A stretch of DNA of 64,000 nucleotides from Faecalibacter bovis (GCF_017948305.1 NZ_CP072842.1:474001-538000); one strand, 5' to 3'; positions 44,937 to 54,863 are shown, counted from the first letter of the stretch. Notes: generated by a model from the letters alone, not told the origin. A program made the numbers and translations.

Positions 44937-46163
44937 TTATCTAATTTTAAGTGTAATTACAGAAACTACTGCTAGAATAATTCCGATGATGATTGCACGA
45001 ACTACAATTTTAGATTCGTGATACCCTAATTTTTGGTAATGGTGATGTAATGGCGCCATTAAGAAGATACGTCTACCTTCGCCAAATTTCTTTTTAGTGT
45101 ATTTGAAATATGAAACTTGTAGAACCACTGAAAGGTTTTCTACAAAGAAAATTCCACATAAGATTGGTAGTAATAATTCTTTACGCAAAATAATTGCTAA
45201 AACAGCGATGATTCCACCAATTGCTAAACTTCCTGTATCTCCCATAAACACTTGTGCTGGGTAAGTATTATACCAAATAAAACCAATCAAAGCACCTAAA
45301 AATGCTCCACAGAAGATTAATACTTCTTCTGATTTTGGTATGAACATGATATTTAAATAATCTGCAAAAATAATGTTACCTGATACGAATACAAATAAGG
45401 CTAAAGCACAGACAATAACTGCGGAAGTACCGGCAGCTAAACCGTCAATTCCATCCGTTAAATTAGCTCCATTTGATACTGCTGTGATAATAAAAATTAC
45501 AGCAATAACGAAGATTACTCCTCCCCAAACTAATTTATTATCGTCATCCATCCAGAATAAAACATCTGAATAATTAAATTCATTTCCTTTCACGAAAGGC
45601 ATTGTTGTATCTAAAGATTTTTCTTCTTGGCCGAATTTAACTTGCTTGTAAGCTAATTCAGTCACTTTATCTGCACGATCAATTTGGTGTTTTACCGTAA
45701 CAGATTCACTCGTAAATAGCATAATCCCAACGACTAAACCTAAACCAATTTGACCAACAACTTTAAATTTACCTTTTAACCCTTCTTTATTCTTTTTGAA
45801 GACTTTAATATAATCATCTAAAAACCCAATAACTCCCAACCATAACGTTGAAACCAATAGTATGATAATATAGATATTGTGTAATTTGGCAAATAATAAA
45901 ACCGGAATAAGTGTAGCTAAAATGATAATGATACCTCCCATTGTTGGAGTACCAGCTTTTTCAACTTGACCTTTTAATCCTAAATCTCGAACGATTTCCC
46001 CCATTTGTTCACGACGTAAATAATTGATGATATTTTTACCGTAAAACAAACTGATGAACATTCCTAATAGAATTGCCATACCAGCGCGAAAAGATGTATA
46101 TTGAAATATCCTTGCTCCTGGAATGTTTAATTCGTTTAAATAATCAAATAAATAATATAACAT
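44937..46163 (-). CDS. mraY: Phospho-N-acetylmuramoyl-pentapeptide transferase MraY
   Basis: 408 aa polytopic enzyme that makes lipid I. Diagnostic segments: [26 protein letters not shown] (the Asp-Asp pair), [26 protein letters not shown] and the [12 protein letters not shown] loop. The protein is longer than the E. coli enzyme (about 360) because of an insertion of roughly 50 residues at about 165-220, which is common in Bacteroidota. About ten transmembrane helices. Confidence 0.96.
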   Translation of the reverse strand: MLYYLFDYLNELNIPGARIFQYTSFRAGMAILLGMFISLFYGKNIINYLRREQMGEIVRDLGLKGQVEKAGTPTMGGIIIILATLIPVLLFAKLHNIYIIILLVSTLWLGVIGFLDDYIKVFKKNKEGLKGKFKVVGQIGLGLVVGIMLFTSESVTVKHQIDRADKVTELAYKQVKFGQEEKSLDTTMPFVKGNEFNYSDVLFWMDDDNKLVWGGVIFVIAVIFIITAVSNGANLTDGIDGLAAGTSAVIVCALALFVFVSGNIIFADYLNIMFIPKSEEVLIFCGAFLGALIGFIWYNTYPAQVFMGDTGSLAIGGIIAVLAIILRKELLLPILCGIFFVENLSVVLQVSYFKYTKKKFGEGRRIFLMAPLHHHYQKLGYHESKIVVRAIIIGIILAVVSVITLKIR

Positions 46164-46166
46164 TTG

Positions 46167-47630
46167 CTATTTGTTCAATAATTGACTTAATTCTGTTGCT
46201 ACCTCTAAATCTGAGAAATGAGATTTAACCCCATTAATCTCTTGATATGTTTCATGACCTTTACCTGCGATTAAAACAATATCGTTCGGTTCAGCCATTT
46301 TTAACGCTGTTTTAATCGCTTCTTTGCGATCAGTAATTTTTAGCGTTCGGTTATAAAATTGTGGTTTAACACCAGCTTCCATTTCCTGCAGAATCACTTC
46401 AGGATCTTCAGTTCTAGGATTATCTGATGTAAATATTGCAACTTGCGACTGAGAACTTGCGATATCTGCCATTTCTGGACGCTTCGTTTTATCGCGGTCA
46501 CCACCACAACCTACAACAGTAATTAATTTTTCATTTTTTGTGCGTATTGCATCAATGGTATTTAAAACATTCTCTAAAGCATCTGGTGTGTGTGCATAAT
46601 CTACGATAATGACAATTCCAGAGGCTGTTTTGAAAGTTTCGAAACGACCATCAACATTTTTCAACGTACTAAGCGTTGTTAATACTTGTAATTCATCTTG
46701 TCCTAAAATTGATGCTATTGCAAAAACTTCTAATAAATTATAAGCATTAAATCGACCGATTAATGAAGTCCAGAATTCTTTTCCATTAAATTCTAACAAC
46801 ATTCCGTCAAATTGATTTTCTAAAATTTTTGCTTTAAAATCAGCATCTGTTCTTAAAGCGTATGTTTTTTTAGATGCTACTGTATTTTGTAGCATCACTA
46901 AACCATTTTTATCATCAATGTTTGTAATCGCAACTGCAGATTTTGGTAAATCATCAAAAAATTTCTTTTTTGCAGCAATGTAATTTGCAAATGTTACATG
47001 ATAATCTAAATGATCGTGTGTAATATTATTAAAACCAGCTACTGAAAAATGCAATCCAGCAATGCGATTTTGGTGAATTCCATGAGAACTTACCTCCATA
47101 AACGCAAATTCACAACCTCTGTCAACTGCTTCTCTAAACATTTTGTTTAAAGTAAGAATATCTGGAGTTGTGTGTGTAGACGGAATTACTTCACCATCAA
47201 TAACAATTTTAATTGTTGAGATTAATGCGCATGCATATCCCATTTTCGTAAACAATTCATACAACAAAGTTGTAGTCGTTGTTTTACCATTTGTTCCGGT
47301 AATACCTACTAATTTTAAATCTTTTGTAGGATTATCGTAATAATTTGAAGCTAAAACACCTAAAGCAATCTGAGCATCTGTAACCTGTATATAAGTTACA
47401 TTTTCATCATATTGAGTTGGAATTTCTTCACAAATTACAGCAAGAGCTCCTAACTCTATTGCCTTATTTATATAAGCGTGTCCATCAACAGTAACACCTC
47501 GTACTGCAACGAATACGTCGTTGTCTTTTACTTTTCTGGAATCAAACTGAATTTCGTTAACAGACACGTCTGTACGTCCCACAGTTTGAGAGATAGAAAC
47601 ACCATATAGTAAATCCTTTAAACTTCTCAT
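46167..47630 (-). CDS. murE: UDP-MurNAc-tripeptide synthetase MurE
   Basis: 487 aa. ATP site VGITGTNGKTTTTTLLYEL (about 108-126), Lys-carbamylation region and the DNPR motif in FTSDNPRTEDP, which in this family marks selection of meso-diaminopimelate; the predicted peptidoglycan is therefore of the meso-DAP type (inference). The start overlaps the ftsI stop by four bases (ATGA), indicating coupled translation. Confidence 0.96.
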   Translation of the reverse strand: MRSLKDLLYGVSISQTVGRTDVSVNEIQFDSRKVKDNDVFVAVRGVTVDGHAYINKAIELGALAVICEEIPTQYDENVTYIQVTDAQIALGVLASNYYDNPTKDLKLVGITGTNGKTTTTTLLYELFTKMGYACALISTIKIVIDGEVIPSTHTTPDILTLNKMFREAVDRGCEFAFMEVSSHGIHQNRIAGLHFSVAGFNNITHDHLDYHVTFANYIAAKKKFFDDLPKSAVAITNIDDKNGLVMLQNTVASKKTYALRTDADFKAKILENQFDGMLLEFNGKEFWTSLIGRFNAYNLLEVFAIASILGQDELQVLTTLSTLKNVDGRFETFKTASGIVIIVDYAHTPDALENVLNTIDAIRTKNEKLITVVGCGGDRDKTKRPEMADIASSQSQVAIFTSDNPRTEDPEVILQEMEAGVKPQFYNRTLKITDRKEAIKTALKMAEPNDIVLIAGKGHETYQEINGVKSHFSDLEVATELSQLLNK

Positions 47631-49612
47631 CTCTCCAACATTAAATAAATTGTTTCACCTTTTCTAAATCTTACGCCTGCAGGAATTGATTGATTCGTTA
47701 CGCGTCCAATACCTGAATATCTAACATCAAACCCTAAATTTTCTAAAACAGGAATCGCTTTAGATCCTGAATACCCCGTAACATTAGGAGTTATATTTTT
47801 AGTTTTACTTGTTACAATTACAGATTCTTTCGCAAAACTGCTTTTCACATTCTTGCCACTCTTTTTTATTTCGGACGGCAAAGGTATGGGAGTTTTTGAA
47901 TATACCCAATCAGCAATCTTTTTAAATACAGGTCCAGTTACTCCACCACCATAATATCCTTTCTGTGGATTTGGTTTATGAACAACTACAATACAAGAAT
48001 ATTTTGGTTTATCTGCTGGGAAATATCCTGCAAAAGAGGCACGATATTGCATCCCTTGATCTTTTTTCCAATATTCAACCCTTGCTGTTCCTGTTTTTCC
48101 TGCAATCTCGTAGTTATCTGTATGAATTAATCGTCCAGTTCCTTCCGTTACTGCTCCTTTCAACATATCCTGCATTGCACGAATGTTTTCTGGAGATGAA
48201 ATTCGATCCACTAAAACTACAGGTTCAAAAACTATATCTTCTTCCCCTTTTTTAGATATTTTATCCATAAAAAGAGGTTTTACCATTTTACCATTATTAG
48301 CAATAGCATTATAAAATGTTACTAATTGGATTGGAGTAATATTTAAACCATAACCGTAAGACATAACTGGTAATGTAACATTAGACCAACTTTTAGAATC
48401 TGGTTTATGCATTACCGGTTTACCTTCCCCAAGAATATCAACTCCAAGAGGTTTGGTTAAATTCCATTTTTCTAACTTTTTAAAGAACTGCTCTGGTTGC
48501 GAGTTATAATGTTGATTAATTAGTTTCGCTGTACCAATATTAGATGATTTTTTAATTACACCATCTACTGTTAATCTTCCATTCGGATGCGAATCCGTGA
48601 TTCTTCTGTTATACAATTTATATGATCCTCCTCCAGTTTCAACCACTGTATTCTTATCAAAATAACCATCATCCATACCAACAAGCATAGACACAGCTTT
48701 GAAAGTAGAGCCTGGCTCTGCAGCTTCTCCTACCGCATAGTTATAATCATCAACATAAGTACCGTCTTCTTTACGAGTTAAATTAACAATTGATCTAATT
48801 TTTCCTGTTGGAACTTCCATCACCACAACACTTCCGTGCTGAGCTTCGAAAGCTGATAATTGTTGATATAGAGCATCGTAAGAAATCATCTGTAAATCTG
48901 CATCAATCGTCGTATAAACAGACGAACCTGGTTGTGGCTCTTGTTCCCAATTTTTAAATGGTTTCCATTTTCCACGGCCCATAAATTGTTCCCAACGACG
49001 ACCTTCTAAACCTGTTAACAGATCGCTGTAAGCTCCTTCTAAACCAACTTTACCACGTGTATCATCGTATCCAATTGTACGAGCACCAATATCTTTTACG
49101 ATTAATTCTCGTTTCGATTCAATTTCATGAATAAATCCACCTTTATTTTGACCTTTATTAAAGATTGGAAACTTACGAATACGTTGGTATTGTTCATAAT
49201 CCAATCCTTTAACTAACATCATATAGCGATTTTTCTTTTCACGCTCTTTTGTTAATTTATCAAAAAAATGAGTTGGAGATTTATCAAACATTTTACCTAA
49301 AGAATCAGCTAAGTGCTGAACATTTTCTTTAAATAAATCATCTTTAATCGCAACTAAATCCACATAAATATTGTGTTTAGTTACCGTTGTAGCCATTAAA
49401 GCTCCATTTGAAGCATAAAGATTTCCTCTTTCAGCCTCTTCAGTAGCTAATCTAAAATTATTATTTTCAGCAAATTCTTTTAATTCGTCTCCTTCAAGCA
49501 CATTGATTCTGAACATAAAAAAAAGCACAGCAAAGGCCCATATCGCTAGTCCCCCAGCGAATACCCAACCTTTTAATACAATACTTTTTTTGTTATCCTT
49601 GTTATTCATCAA
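47627..49612 (-). CDS. ftsI: Septal penicillin-binding protein (FtsI/PBP2-like) with PASTA domain
   Basis: 661 aa class B PBP. One transmembrane helix (about 14-36), pedestal domain, and a transpeptidase domain with SxxK in EPGSTFKAV (Ser near residue 302), KSSNIGTAKL (SxN) and AGKTGTARV (KTG). A single C-terminal PASTA domain (about 600-660, NITPNVTGYSGSKAIPVLE...KGETIYLMLE) resembles the SpoVD type. Cross-links septal peptidoglycan with FtsW. Overlaps ftsL by 11 bases. Confidence 0.94.
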   Translation of the reverse strand: MMNNKDNKKSIVLKGWVFAGGLAIWAFAVLFFMFRINVLEGDELKEFAENNNFRLATEEAERGNLYASNGALMATTVTKHNIYVDLVAIKDDLFKENVQHLADSLGKMFDKSPTHFFDKLTKEREKKNRYMMLVKGLDYEQYQRIRKFPIFNKGQNKGGFIHEIESKRELIVKDIGARTIGYDDTRGKVGLEGAYSDLLTGLEGRRWEQFMGRGKWKPFKNWEQEPQPGSSVYTTIDADLQMISYDALYQQLSAFEAQHGSVVVMEVPTGKIRSIVNLTRKEDGTYVDDYNYAVGEAAEPGSTFKAVSMLVGMDDGYFDKNTVVETGGGSYKLYNRRITDSHPNGRLTVDGVIKKSSNIGTAKLINQHYNSQPEQFFKKLEKWNLTKPLGVDILGEGKPVMHKPDSKSWSNVTLPVMSYGYGLNITPIQLVTFYNAIANNGKMVKPLFMDKISKKGEEDIVFEPVVLVDRISSPENIRAMQDMLKGAVTEGTGRLIHTDNYEIAGKTGTARVEYWKKDQGMQYRASFAGYFPADKPKYSCIVVVHKPNPQKGYYGGGVTGPVFKKIADWVYSKTPIPLPSEIKKSGKNVKSSFAKESVIVTSKTKNITPNVTGYSGSKAIPVLENLGFDVRYSGIGRVTNQSIPAGVRFRKGETIYLMLER

Positions 49613-49994
49613 CTTCTTGTTCCTCTACTTCTTCAACGATATAATATGGTTGCTTATCTGGAATTTTAAGCCCATACATTTCTGTTTTACTAATAATTTC
49701 TGTTTCTAGCTGCATACGCATTAAATCTCGATGCTTATCTGTGTACTGCGATTTTAAATCTTCTACACTTTCTTGCAACTCATTGATGCGTACTACTTTT
49801 TTATCAACCCAATGCGAACTGGTAATACTGATAAATGCAAGACCAACTAAAAAGAATATAAATTTCCAGTTTTGACGAGAACCATTTTTCGTCAAGAAAT
49901 CACCCGCAAGAATCTTTAAAACTGTATTCTTTGAAGGCAAATCTTCTTTTTTAACTCTATCTATCTTTTTAGGTGTCGGTCTATTTTTATTCAT
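49602..49994 (-). CDS. ftsL: FtsL-like bitopic division protein
   Basis: 130 aa. A basic N-terminus (about 1-42), one transmembrane helix (about 44-62, FIFFLVGLAFISI) and a periplasmic coiled coil (about 65-110), then an acidic tail. This topology and position between rsmH and ftsI are those of FtsL; primary sequence is poorly conserved. It probably forms part of the FtsQLB complex. Overlaps rsmH by 8 bases. Confidence 0.8.
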   Translation of the reverse strand: MNKNRPTPKKIDRVKKEDLPSKNTVLKILAGDFLTKNGSRQNWKFIFFLVGLAFISITSSHWVDKKVVRINELQESVEDLKSQYTDKHRDLMRMQLETEIISKTEMYGLKIPDKQPYYIVEEVEEQEVDE

Positions 49995-50895
49995 TTTCGT
50001 TTCTTACAGCAATTCTCATTTTCGCACTACGTGCTCTTGGATTTACATTTATTTCATCTTGTGTAGGAACAATCACTTTTGACTGTAATGGTTTAAATGG
50101 TGCATACCAATTTCCGTACATATCACGCTCTGGTTCTCCTTCAAACATTCCATTTTTGATAAAACGTTTTACTAAACGATCTTCTAATGAATGGTAAGAT
50201 ATAATTACTAAACGACCACCTGGCTTAATAACCTCGGCACATTGCATTAACATATCTTTTAAAGCAGCCATTTCATCATTCACTTCGATTCTTAACGCTT
50301 GAAACATTTGAGCGAAGAATTTATTTTCTTTCATTTTTGGAATAAATGAAAAAATAGCTTTTAATTCTTCAATTGTTTCGATTGGTTTAATTTCTCTTGC
50401 TTTGATGATTTCTTTGGCTAATCGGTAAGAACCTTGTAATTCACCATAATCATAAAAAATACGAGCTAAATCTTCTTCCTCATATTCATTTACAATTGTT
50501 TTAGCAGATAGTTTAGAATTTTGATTCATTCTCATATCCAATTCACCATCGAAACGTGTAGAAAATCCACGATCTGGTGTATCGAACTGATGCGAAGAAA
50601 CTCCTAAGTCAGCTAAAACTCCATCAATTTGACGCACTAAACGAAAGCGTAAGTTATTTTTTAAGAACCTAAAATTTTGTTCGATTAATTCGAATTTTGG
50701 ATCTTCAAATTTATTTCTAACAGCATCTTCATCTTGATCGAAAGAATATAACTTTCCACCTTCTGCTAATCTGCTTACTATCTCGCGCGAATGCCCACCT
50801 CCGCCGAAAGTACAATCTACATAAATACCAGATTCATTAATAATTAATGCATCTACACTATCTTTTAATAATACTGGGTTATGATATTCGCTCAT
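49987..50895 (-). CDS. rsmH: 16S rRNA (cytosine1402-N4)-methyltransferase RsmH
   Basis: 302 aa. SAM-dependent enzyme with the N-terminal signature YHNPVLLKDSVDAL, SAM motif VDCTFGGGGHSREI (about 27-40), DGVLADLGVSSHQFD and the C-terminal ISYHSLEDRLVKRF and NPRARSAKMRIA. Methylates C1402 in the ribosomal decoding centre. Overlaps mraZ by 17 bases; typical length. Confidence 0.96.
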   Translation of the reverse strand: MSEYHNPVLLKDSVDALIINESGIYVDCTFGGGGHSREIVSRLAEGGKLYSFDQDEDAVRNKFEDPKFELIEQNFRFLKNNLRFRLVRQIDGVLADLGVSSHQFDTPDRGFSTRFDGELDMRMNQNSKLSAKTIVNEYEEEDLARIFYDYGELQGSYRLAKEIIKAREIKPIETIEELKAIFSFIPKMKENKFFAQMFQALRIEVNDEMAALKDMLMQCAEVIKPGGRLVIISYHSLEDRLVKRFIKNGMFEGEPERDMYGNWYAPFKPLQSKVIVPTQDEINVNPRARSAKMRIAVRNENE

Positions 50896-51349
50896 TTTCG
50901 TTTAAATTTCCCATAATGTCTTCTGCTAATTGAGCAAAATCGACATCATCTACATTAATAATACTTTCGTACAAGTCTTTATCCCAGATTTCTATTATAT
51001 CGATTGAAGTTGATAAAACTACTTCTTTATCAATTTGAGCATACGCTACCAAATCTTTCGAAATCTGCAAACGATTATTAGAATCTACTTCCACTACTTT
51101 TACACCAGCGGTAAATGCTCTAATAAAATCGTTATTTTTCTTCACAAACCGATTCAACTTGTTTAAATCGGTCATGATTTTATCCCAATTTTTCATGGGA
51201 TGAATCTCTAAACACTTCTGAAAAACTGAACGCTTAACTACGAATCCATCACTAAGGCAATCAGACAGTTGCTTCTTCAATCCGGCTGGAATAGGAAGTC
51301 TCCCTTTTGCATCAACTTTGCATTCATATGTACCGATCAGGGTGTTCAT
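50879..51349 (-). CDS. mraZ: Transcriptional regulator MraZ
   Basis: 156 aa from ATG 51349 (MNTLIGTYECKVDAKGRLPIP); a longer frame from 51385 begins inside the binding-box region and is rejected. Two AbrB-like double-hairpin domains with the DAKGRLPIPAGLKK and DSNNRLQISKDLVAYA blocks, the MraZ hallmark. In E. coli MraZ represses its own dcw operon by binding direct repeats in the promoter; three such repeats lie just upstream here, so autoregulation is likely. First gene of the cluster. Confidence 0.94.
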   Translation of the reverse strand: MNTLIGTYECKVDAKGRLPIPAGLKKQLSDCLSDGFVVKRSVFQKCLEIHPMKNWDKIMTDLNKLNRFVKKNNDFIRAFTAGVKVVEVDSNNRLQISKDLVAYAQIDKEVVLSTSIDIIEIWDKDLYESIINVDDVDFAQLAEDIMGNLNENERIS

Positions 51350-51361
51350 GGAGAATTTTTT

Positions 51362-51369
51362 CAAAAATA
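51362..51369 (-). promoter_or_regulatory. -7 element of the mraZ/dcw promoter
   Basis: TATTTTTG on the minus strand, 12 bases before the mraZ ATG, giving a very short leader. The MraZ boxes stand 11-35 bases upstream. Confidence 0.5.
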
Positions 51370-51380
51370 AAAAATATTTT

Positions 51381-51405
51381 ACCACAATTTACCATTTTTT
51401 ACCAC
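51381..51405 (-). promoter_or_regulatory. Three MraZ-type boxes (10-bp direct repeats)
   Basis: On the minus strand GTGGT (51405-51401), ATGGT (51395-51391) and GTGGT (51385-51381), each followed by AAA or AAAA and spaced exactly ten bases. Number, period and G-rich core match the E. coli MraZ operator (three TGGG[A/T] boxes with five-base spacers). Placement over the -33 region suggests repression. Confidence 0.75.
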
Positions 51406-51592
51406 AATTATTTTAAAAATTTATTAACAATTTGAATTTTATAATCAATTAGTTATGAATAGCTTCTCAAAGTGTAAAACACAATCATTTAAAAACTATT
51501 TATATAGCCATTGTTTTAATAAACTTAACCTGATATTTGCATGTATTCTGCAAAGTTTTTGAATTTATATACTATAAAAAATAATTATTGAC

Positions 51593-51600
51593 TAAATTTG
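51593..51600 (+). promoter_or_regulatory. -7 element for the hydrolase/engB unit
   Basis: TAAATTTG, 19 bases before ATG 51620. No TTTG at the expected -33 distance. Confidence 0.45.
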
Positions 51601-51619
51601 TCGACTTAACAACAAGTAG

Positions 51620-52399
51620 ATGTTTTTTAGCTTAAAAAAGAAAGATACGTTCTCTTATATTGAAGAAGGAGAAGGAAAACCTATCGTTTTACTTCATGGA
51701 CTAATGGGCGAATTAAGTAACTTTAGTTCACTTACAAATTTCTTTGCACAGAGAGGATACAAAGTTTATGCGCCAGAATTACCTTTATATTCTTTGCCTA
51801 TAATTAGTACTAATGTTGCAAACATTGCTAAACACGTTGCGAAGTTTATTGAAGAAATAATTCAAGAGCCTGTAATTTTAGTAGGAAATTCTTTAGGAGG
51901 ACATATAGGTTTAGTTGTAAGCCATAAACGTCCTGAATTAGTTACTGCTTTATGTTTAACAGGAAGTTCTGGTTTATACGAAAAATCATTTGGAGAAACT
52001 TACCCTAAAAGAGGTGACTATTCTTATGTAGAACGTAAAACTCGTGAAGTATTTTTTAATCCTGAAGTAGCTACAAAAGAAATTGTTGATGACGTATTTA
52101 ATACCGTTAACGATAGAAATAAAGCAATAAAAACTTTATACATTGCTCGTGATGCAATTAAATCTAACATGAAAGAAGATTTAATTGACATTAAAATTCC
52201 TGTATGTTTAATTTGGGGAAAACAAGATAATGTTACACCACCAGAAGTTGCGATAGAATTTAATGAAGAGTTACCAGATGCATCTTTATATTGGATTGAT
52301 GAATGTGGACACGCACCTATGATGGAGCATCCAGATTTATTCAATGAAATATTAAATAACTGGTTAATTGAAAAAGGTATTAATCCATCTTCAAACTAA
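51620..52399 (+). CDS. Alpha/beta-fold hydrolase
   Basis: 259 aa. Oxyanion motif HGLMG (26-30), nucleophile elbow GNSLGG with Ser91, acid in WGKQDNVTPP (about Asp205) and His in DECGHAPMMEHP (about 235). Complete catalytic triad, no signal peptide, so an active cytosolic hydrolase is expected; the substrate is unknown. Six bases before engB, probably cotranscribed. Confidence 0.88.
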   Translation: MFFSLKKKDTFSYIEEGEGKPIVLLHGLMGELSNFSSLTNFFAQRGYKVYAPELPLYSLPIISTNVANIAKHVAKFIEEIIQEPVILVGNSLGGHIGLVVSHKRPELVTALCLTGSSGLYEKSFGETYPKRGDYSYVERKTREVFFNPEVATKEIVDDVFNTVNDRNKAIKTLYIARDAIKSNMKEDLIDIKIPVCLIWGKQDNVTPPEVAIEFNEELPDASLYWIDECGHAPMMEHPDLFNEILNNWLIEKGINPSSN

Positions 52400-52405
52400 A
52401 AAGTT

Positions 52406-53041
52406 ATGATGATTAAAAAAGCAGAATTTGTTACAAGTTCTCAAAAATATACAGATTGCCCTCCACCATTCAAACCAGAATATGCTTTCATCGGTAGATC
52501 TAATGTGGGGAAATCTTCATTAATAAATATGCTTGCGAATAAGAAAGCATTAGCAAAAACATCTTCCACTCCAGGTAAAACGCAATTAATTAATACGTTT
52601 GAAATGGATGATACTTGGTATTTAACAGATTTACCAGGTTATGGATTCGCAAAAGCTCCGAAAGGTGTTCGTGGAGGATTTAATAAAATGATTTACGATT
52701 ACATCGAGTTTCGTAAAAATTTAGTAAATGTTTTTTTATTAATTGACTCAAGACATAAACCACAAGCCATAGATTTACAATTTATGCAATGGTTAGGAAA
52801 TAAAGGAATTCCTTTTTCTATTGTCTTTACAAAGTTGGATAAATTATCAAGTACAGAATTCCAAAAGAATTTAAACAATTATAAAACTGAATTATTAAAA
52901 TCTTGGGAAGAATTACCAGTGATATTTTCAAGTTCAGCAAGTAGCCAAATTGGGAAATTAGAAATCTTAGGTTACATTGATAGTTTAAACGAACATTTAG
53001 TTGACGAGTTTAAAAAAGAACAGTACAAAAAAGAATATTAA
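52406..53041 (+). CDS. engB: Ribosome biogenesis GTP-binding protein EngB (YsxC/YihA)
   Basis: 211 aa. GTPase motifs G1 GRSNVGKSS (30-38), G2/G3 SSTPGKTQ and DLPGYGFAKAP, G4 TKLDK. Short TRAFAC GTPase of the EngB type, needed for large-subunit assembly. Length is typical. The second codon is also ATG, so the start may be one codon later. Confidence 0.94.
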   Translation: MMIKKAEFVTSSQKYTDCPPPFKPEYAFIGRSNVGKSSLINMLANKKALAKTSSTPGKTQLINTFEMDDTWYLTDLPGYGFAKAPKGVRGGFNKMIYDYIEFRKNLVNVFLLIDSRHKPQAIDLQFMQWLGNKGIPFSIVFTKLDKLSSTEFQKNLNNYKTELLKSWEELPVIFSSSASSQIGKLEILGYIDSLNEHLVDEFKKEQYKKEY

Positions 53042-53045
53042 AATA

Positions 53046-53077
53046 AAAAAAGGATGAAGTTAACTTCATCCTTTTTT
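53046..53077. terminator. Bidirectional terminator shared by engB and aroQ
   Basis: Perfect 32-bp palindrome (AAAAAAGGATGAAGTT / AACTTCATCCTTTTTT). The aroQ stop codon (53076-53078) overlaps its right end, so aroQ terminates almost at its stop. Confidence 0.92.
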
Positions 53078-53498
53078 ATTTTTGAATCAATTCTTCAATC
53101 GCTTCTTTATAACCTGACAATCCTTTTCCAGAAATAATTTTTATACAATTTACACCTGTAACACTTGTAGCTCTAAAACCTTCTCGTGCATAAATATCAG
53201 AAATATGAACTTCAATAACCGGAGTTTTTATCGCTTTTATCGCATCTGCTAATGCATATGAATAATGTGTATACGCACCTGCGTTTAACACTATTCCATC
53301 ATACGAAAAACCAACCTTATGTAAGATATCTATCAAATCTCCTTCATGATTGGATTGGTAATAATGAATCGAATAATCAGGGAATTCTTTTTTTAATTCT
53401 AAAAAATAATCTTCAAAAGTTTGAGTTCCATAAATTTCTGGTTCTCTCACACCTAACAAATTTAAGTTTGGTCCATTTATGATTTGTATCTGTTTCAT
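53076..53498 (-). CDS. aroQ: 3-dehydroquinate dehydratase, type II
   Basis: 140 aa. Type II DHQase: INGPNLNLLGVREPEIYG (7-24, with the active-site Tyr and Arg), YQSNHEGDLID, LNAGAYTHYS and VIEVHISDIYAREGFRATS. Third step of the shikimate pathway. Length is typical of the dodecameric enzyme. Confidence 0.95.
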   Translation of the reverse strand: MKQIQIINGPNLNLLGVREPEIYGTQTFEDYFLELKKEFPDYSIHYYQSNHEGDLIDILHKVGFSYDGIVLNAGAYTHYSYALADAIKAIKTPVIEVHISDIYAREGFRATSVTGVNCIKIISGKGLSGYKEAIEELIQK

Positions 53499-53553
53499 CT
53501 TCTTAATTTTATATAATTTACGGCAAATAAATAAGCGTTTAATCTACAACCAA

Positions 53554-54834
53554 TTAATATCCGTATTTCCCTCTCCATTTTTGGTTCAAAGCAAACTTAT
53601 CTTGCTGCTCTCTTTTATTATCACCAGGTTCGTAAAAAGTTACGTTTTGCAATTCATCGGGTAAATATTCTTGATATGTAAAATTGTTATCATAATCATG
53701 TGAATATTTATATTCTTTCCCGTAATCCATCTGTTTCATTAATTTAGTTGGCGCATTTCTTAGATGTAAAGGAACAGACAAATCGCCCGTTTGCTTTACC
53801 GCTTGCTGCGCTTTATTAATTGCCATGTACGTTGAATTACTTTTAGGCGAATTAGCTAAATAAATCGCACACTGACTTAATAAAATTCGAGATTCTGGAT
53901 AACCAATTACCGAAACAGCTTGAAAAGTATTATTAGCTAAAATCATCGCTGTTGGATTGGCGTTTCCTATATCTTCCGAAGCTGATATCAACAATCTTCG
54001 TGCAATAAATTTTAAATCTTCGCCACCTTCTATCATTCGAGCTAACCAATAAACTGCTCCATTTGGATCTGAACCTCGTATCGATTTTATAAAGGCCGAA
54101 ATAATATCATAATGCTGTTCGCCAGTTTTATCGTAACGTGCCAAATTTTGTTGAATTCTTGAGGTAACGATTTCATCTGTAATCAAAATTTCTTCATCAT
54201 CAGAAAAACTATTAATTACCAATTCCAATCCGTTTAATAATTTTCTTGCATCTCCACCAGAATATCTTATCAAAGCATTTGTTTCCTTTATTATTACCGT
54301 TCTTTTAGACAAAAATTCATCTTTTATTAAAGCTCGTGTTATTAACCCCTCTAAATCTTCTCTTTCTAATGATTTTATAGCATACACCTGTGCGCGTGAC
54401 AATAAGGCTGGTACAACTTCAAAACTTGGATTTTCAGTTGTTGCTCCAATCAAAGTAACCCATCCTTTTTCCACGGCTCCTAACAAACTATCTTGTTGCG
54501 ATTTATTAAAACGATGAATCTCGTCTATAAATAAAATTGGATTGCGACCACCCGAAAATAAATTCTGATCTTTTGCTTTATCAATCACTTCACGAACATC
54601 TTTTACACCTGCATTAATCGCACTTAAAGTATAAAATGGTCGACCAGAAAGTTCTGCTACCAATTGCGCTAATGTAGTTTTTCCTGTTCCTGGAGGTCCC
54701 CAAAAAATCATTGAAGCAATTAAATCATTCTTTAACATCATTGATATTGGACCATTTGGACCAACTAAATGTTTTTGATTGATATAATCTTCTAAGGTGC
54801 GTGGACGCATTCGTTCTGCAAGAGGCATATTCAT
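53554..54834 (-). CDS. rarA: Replication-associated recombination protein RarA (MgsA)
   Basis: 426 aa from ATG 54834 (MNMPLAERMRPRTLEDYI); the longer frame from TTG 54858 overlaps the -7 element and is unlikely. AAA+ ATPase with Walker A WGPPGTGKTT, Walker B ILFIDEIHRFN, sensor 1 GATTENPSFEV and the C-terminal RarA domain (GGEDLKFIARRLLISASEDIG, LPDELQNVTFYEPG). It acts at stalled replication forks, related to RuvB and clamp loaders. Confidence 0.95.
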   Translation of the reverse strand: MNMPLAERMRPRTLEDYINQKHLVGPNGPISMMLKNDLIASMIFWGPPGTGKTTLAQLVAELSGRPFYTLSAINAGVKDVREVIDKAKDQNLFSGGRNPILFIDEIHRFNKSQQDSLLGAVEKGWVTLIGATTENPSFEVVPALLSRAQVYAIKSLEREDLEGLITRALIKDEFLSKRTVIIKETNALIRYSGGDARKLLNGLELVINSFSDDEEILITDEIVTSRIQQNLARYDKTGEQHYDIISAFIKSIRGSDPNGAVYWLARMIEGGEDLKFIARRLLISASEDIGNANPTAMILANNTFQAVSVIGYPESRILLSQCAIYLANSPKSNSTYMAINKAQQAVKQTGDLSVPLHLRNAPTKLMKQMDYGKEYKYSHDYDNNFTYQEYLPDELQNVTFYEPGDNKREQQDKFALNQKWRGKYGY

Positions 54835-54855
54835 AATTCGAGAATTTATTGAATT

Positions 54856-54863
54856 CAAATTTA
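54856..54863 (-). promoter_or_regulatory. -7 element for rarA
   Basis: TAAATTTG on the minus strand, 21 bases before ATG 54834. No TTTG at the expected -33 distance. Confidence 0.45.
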
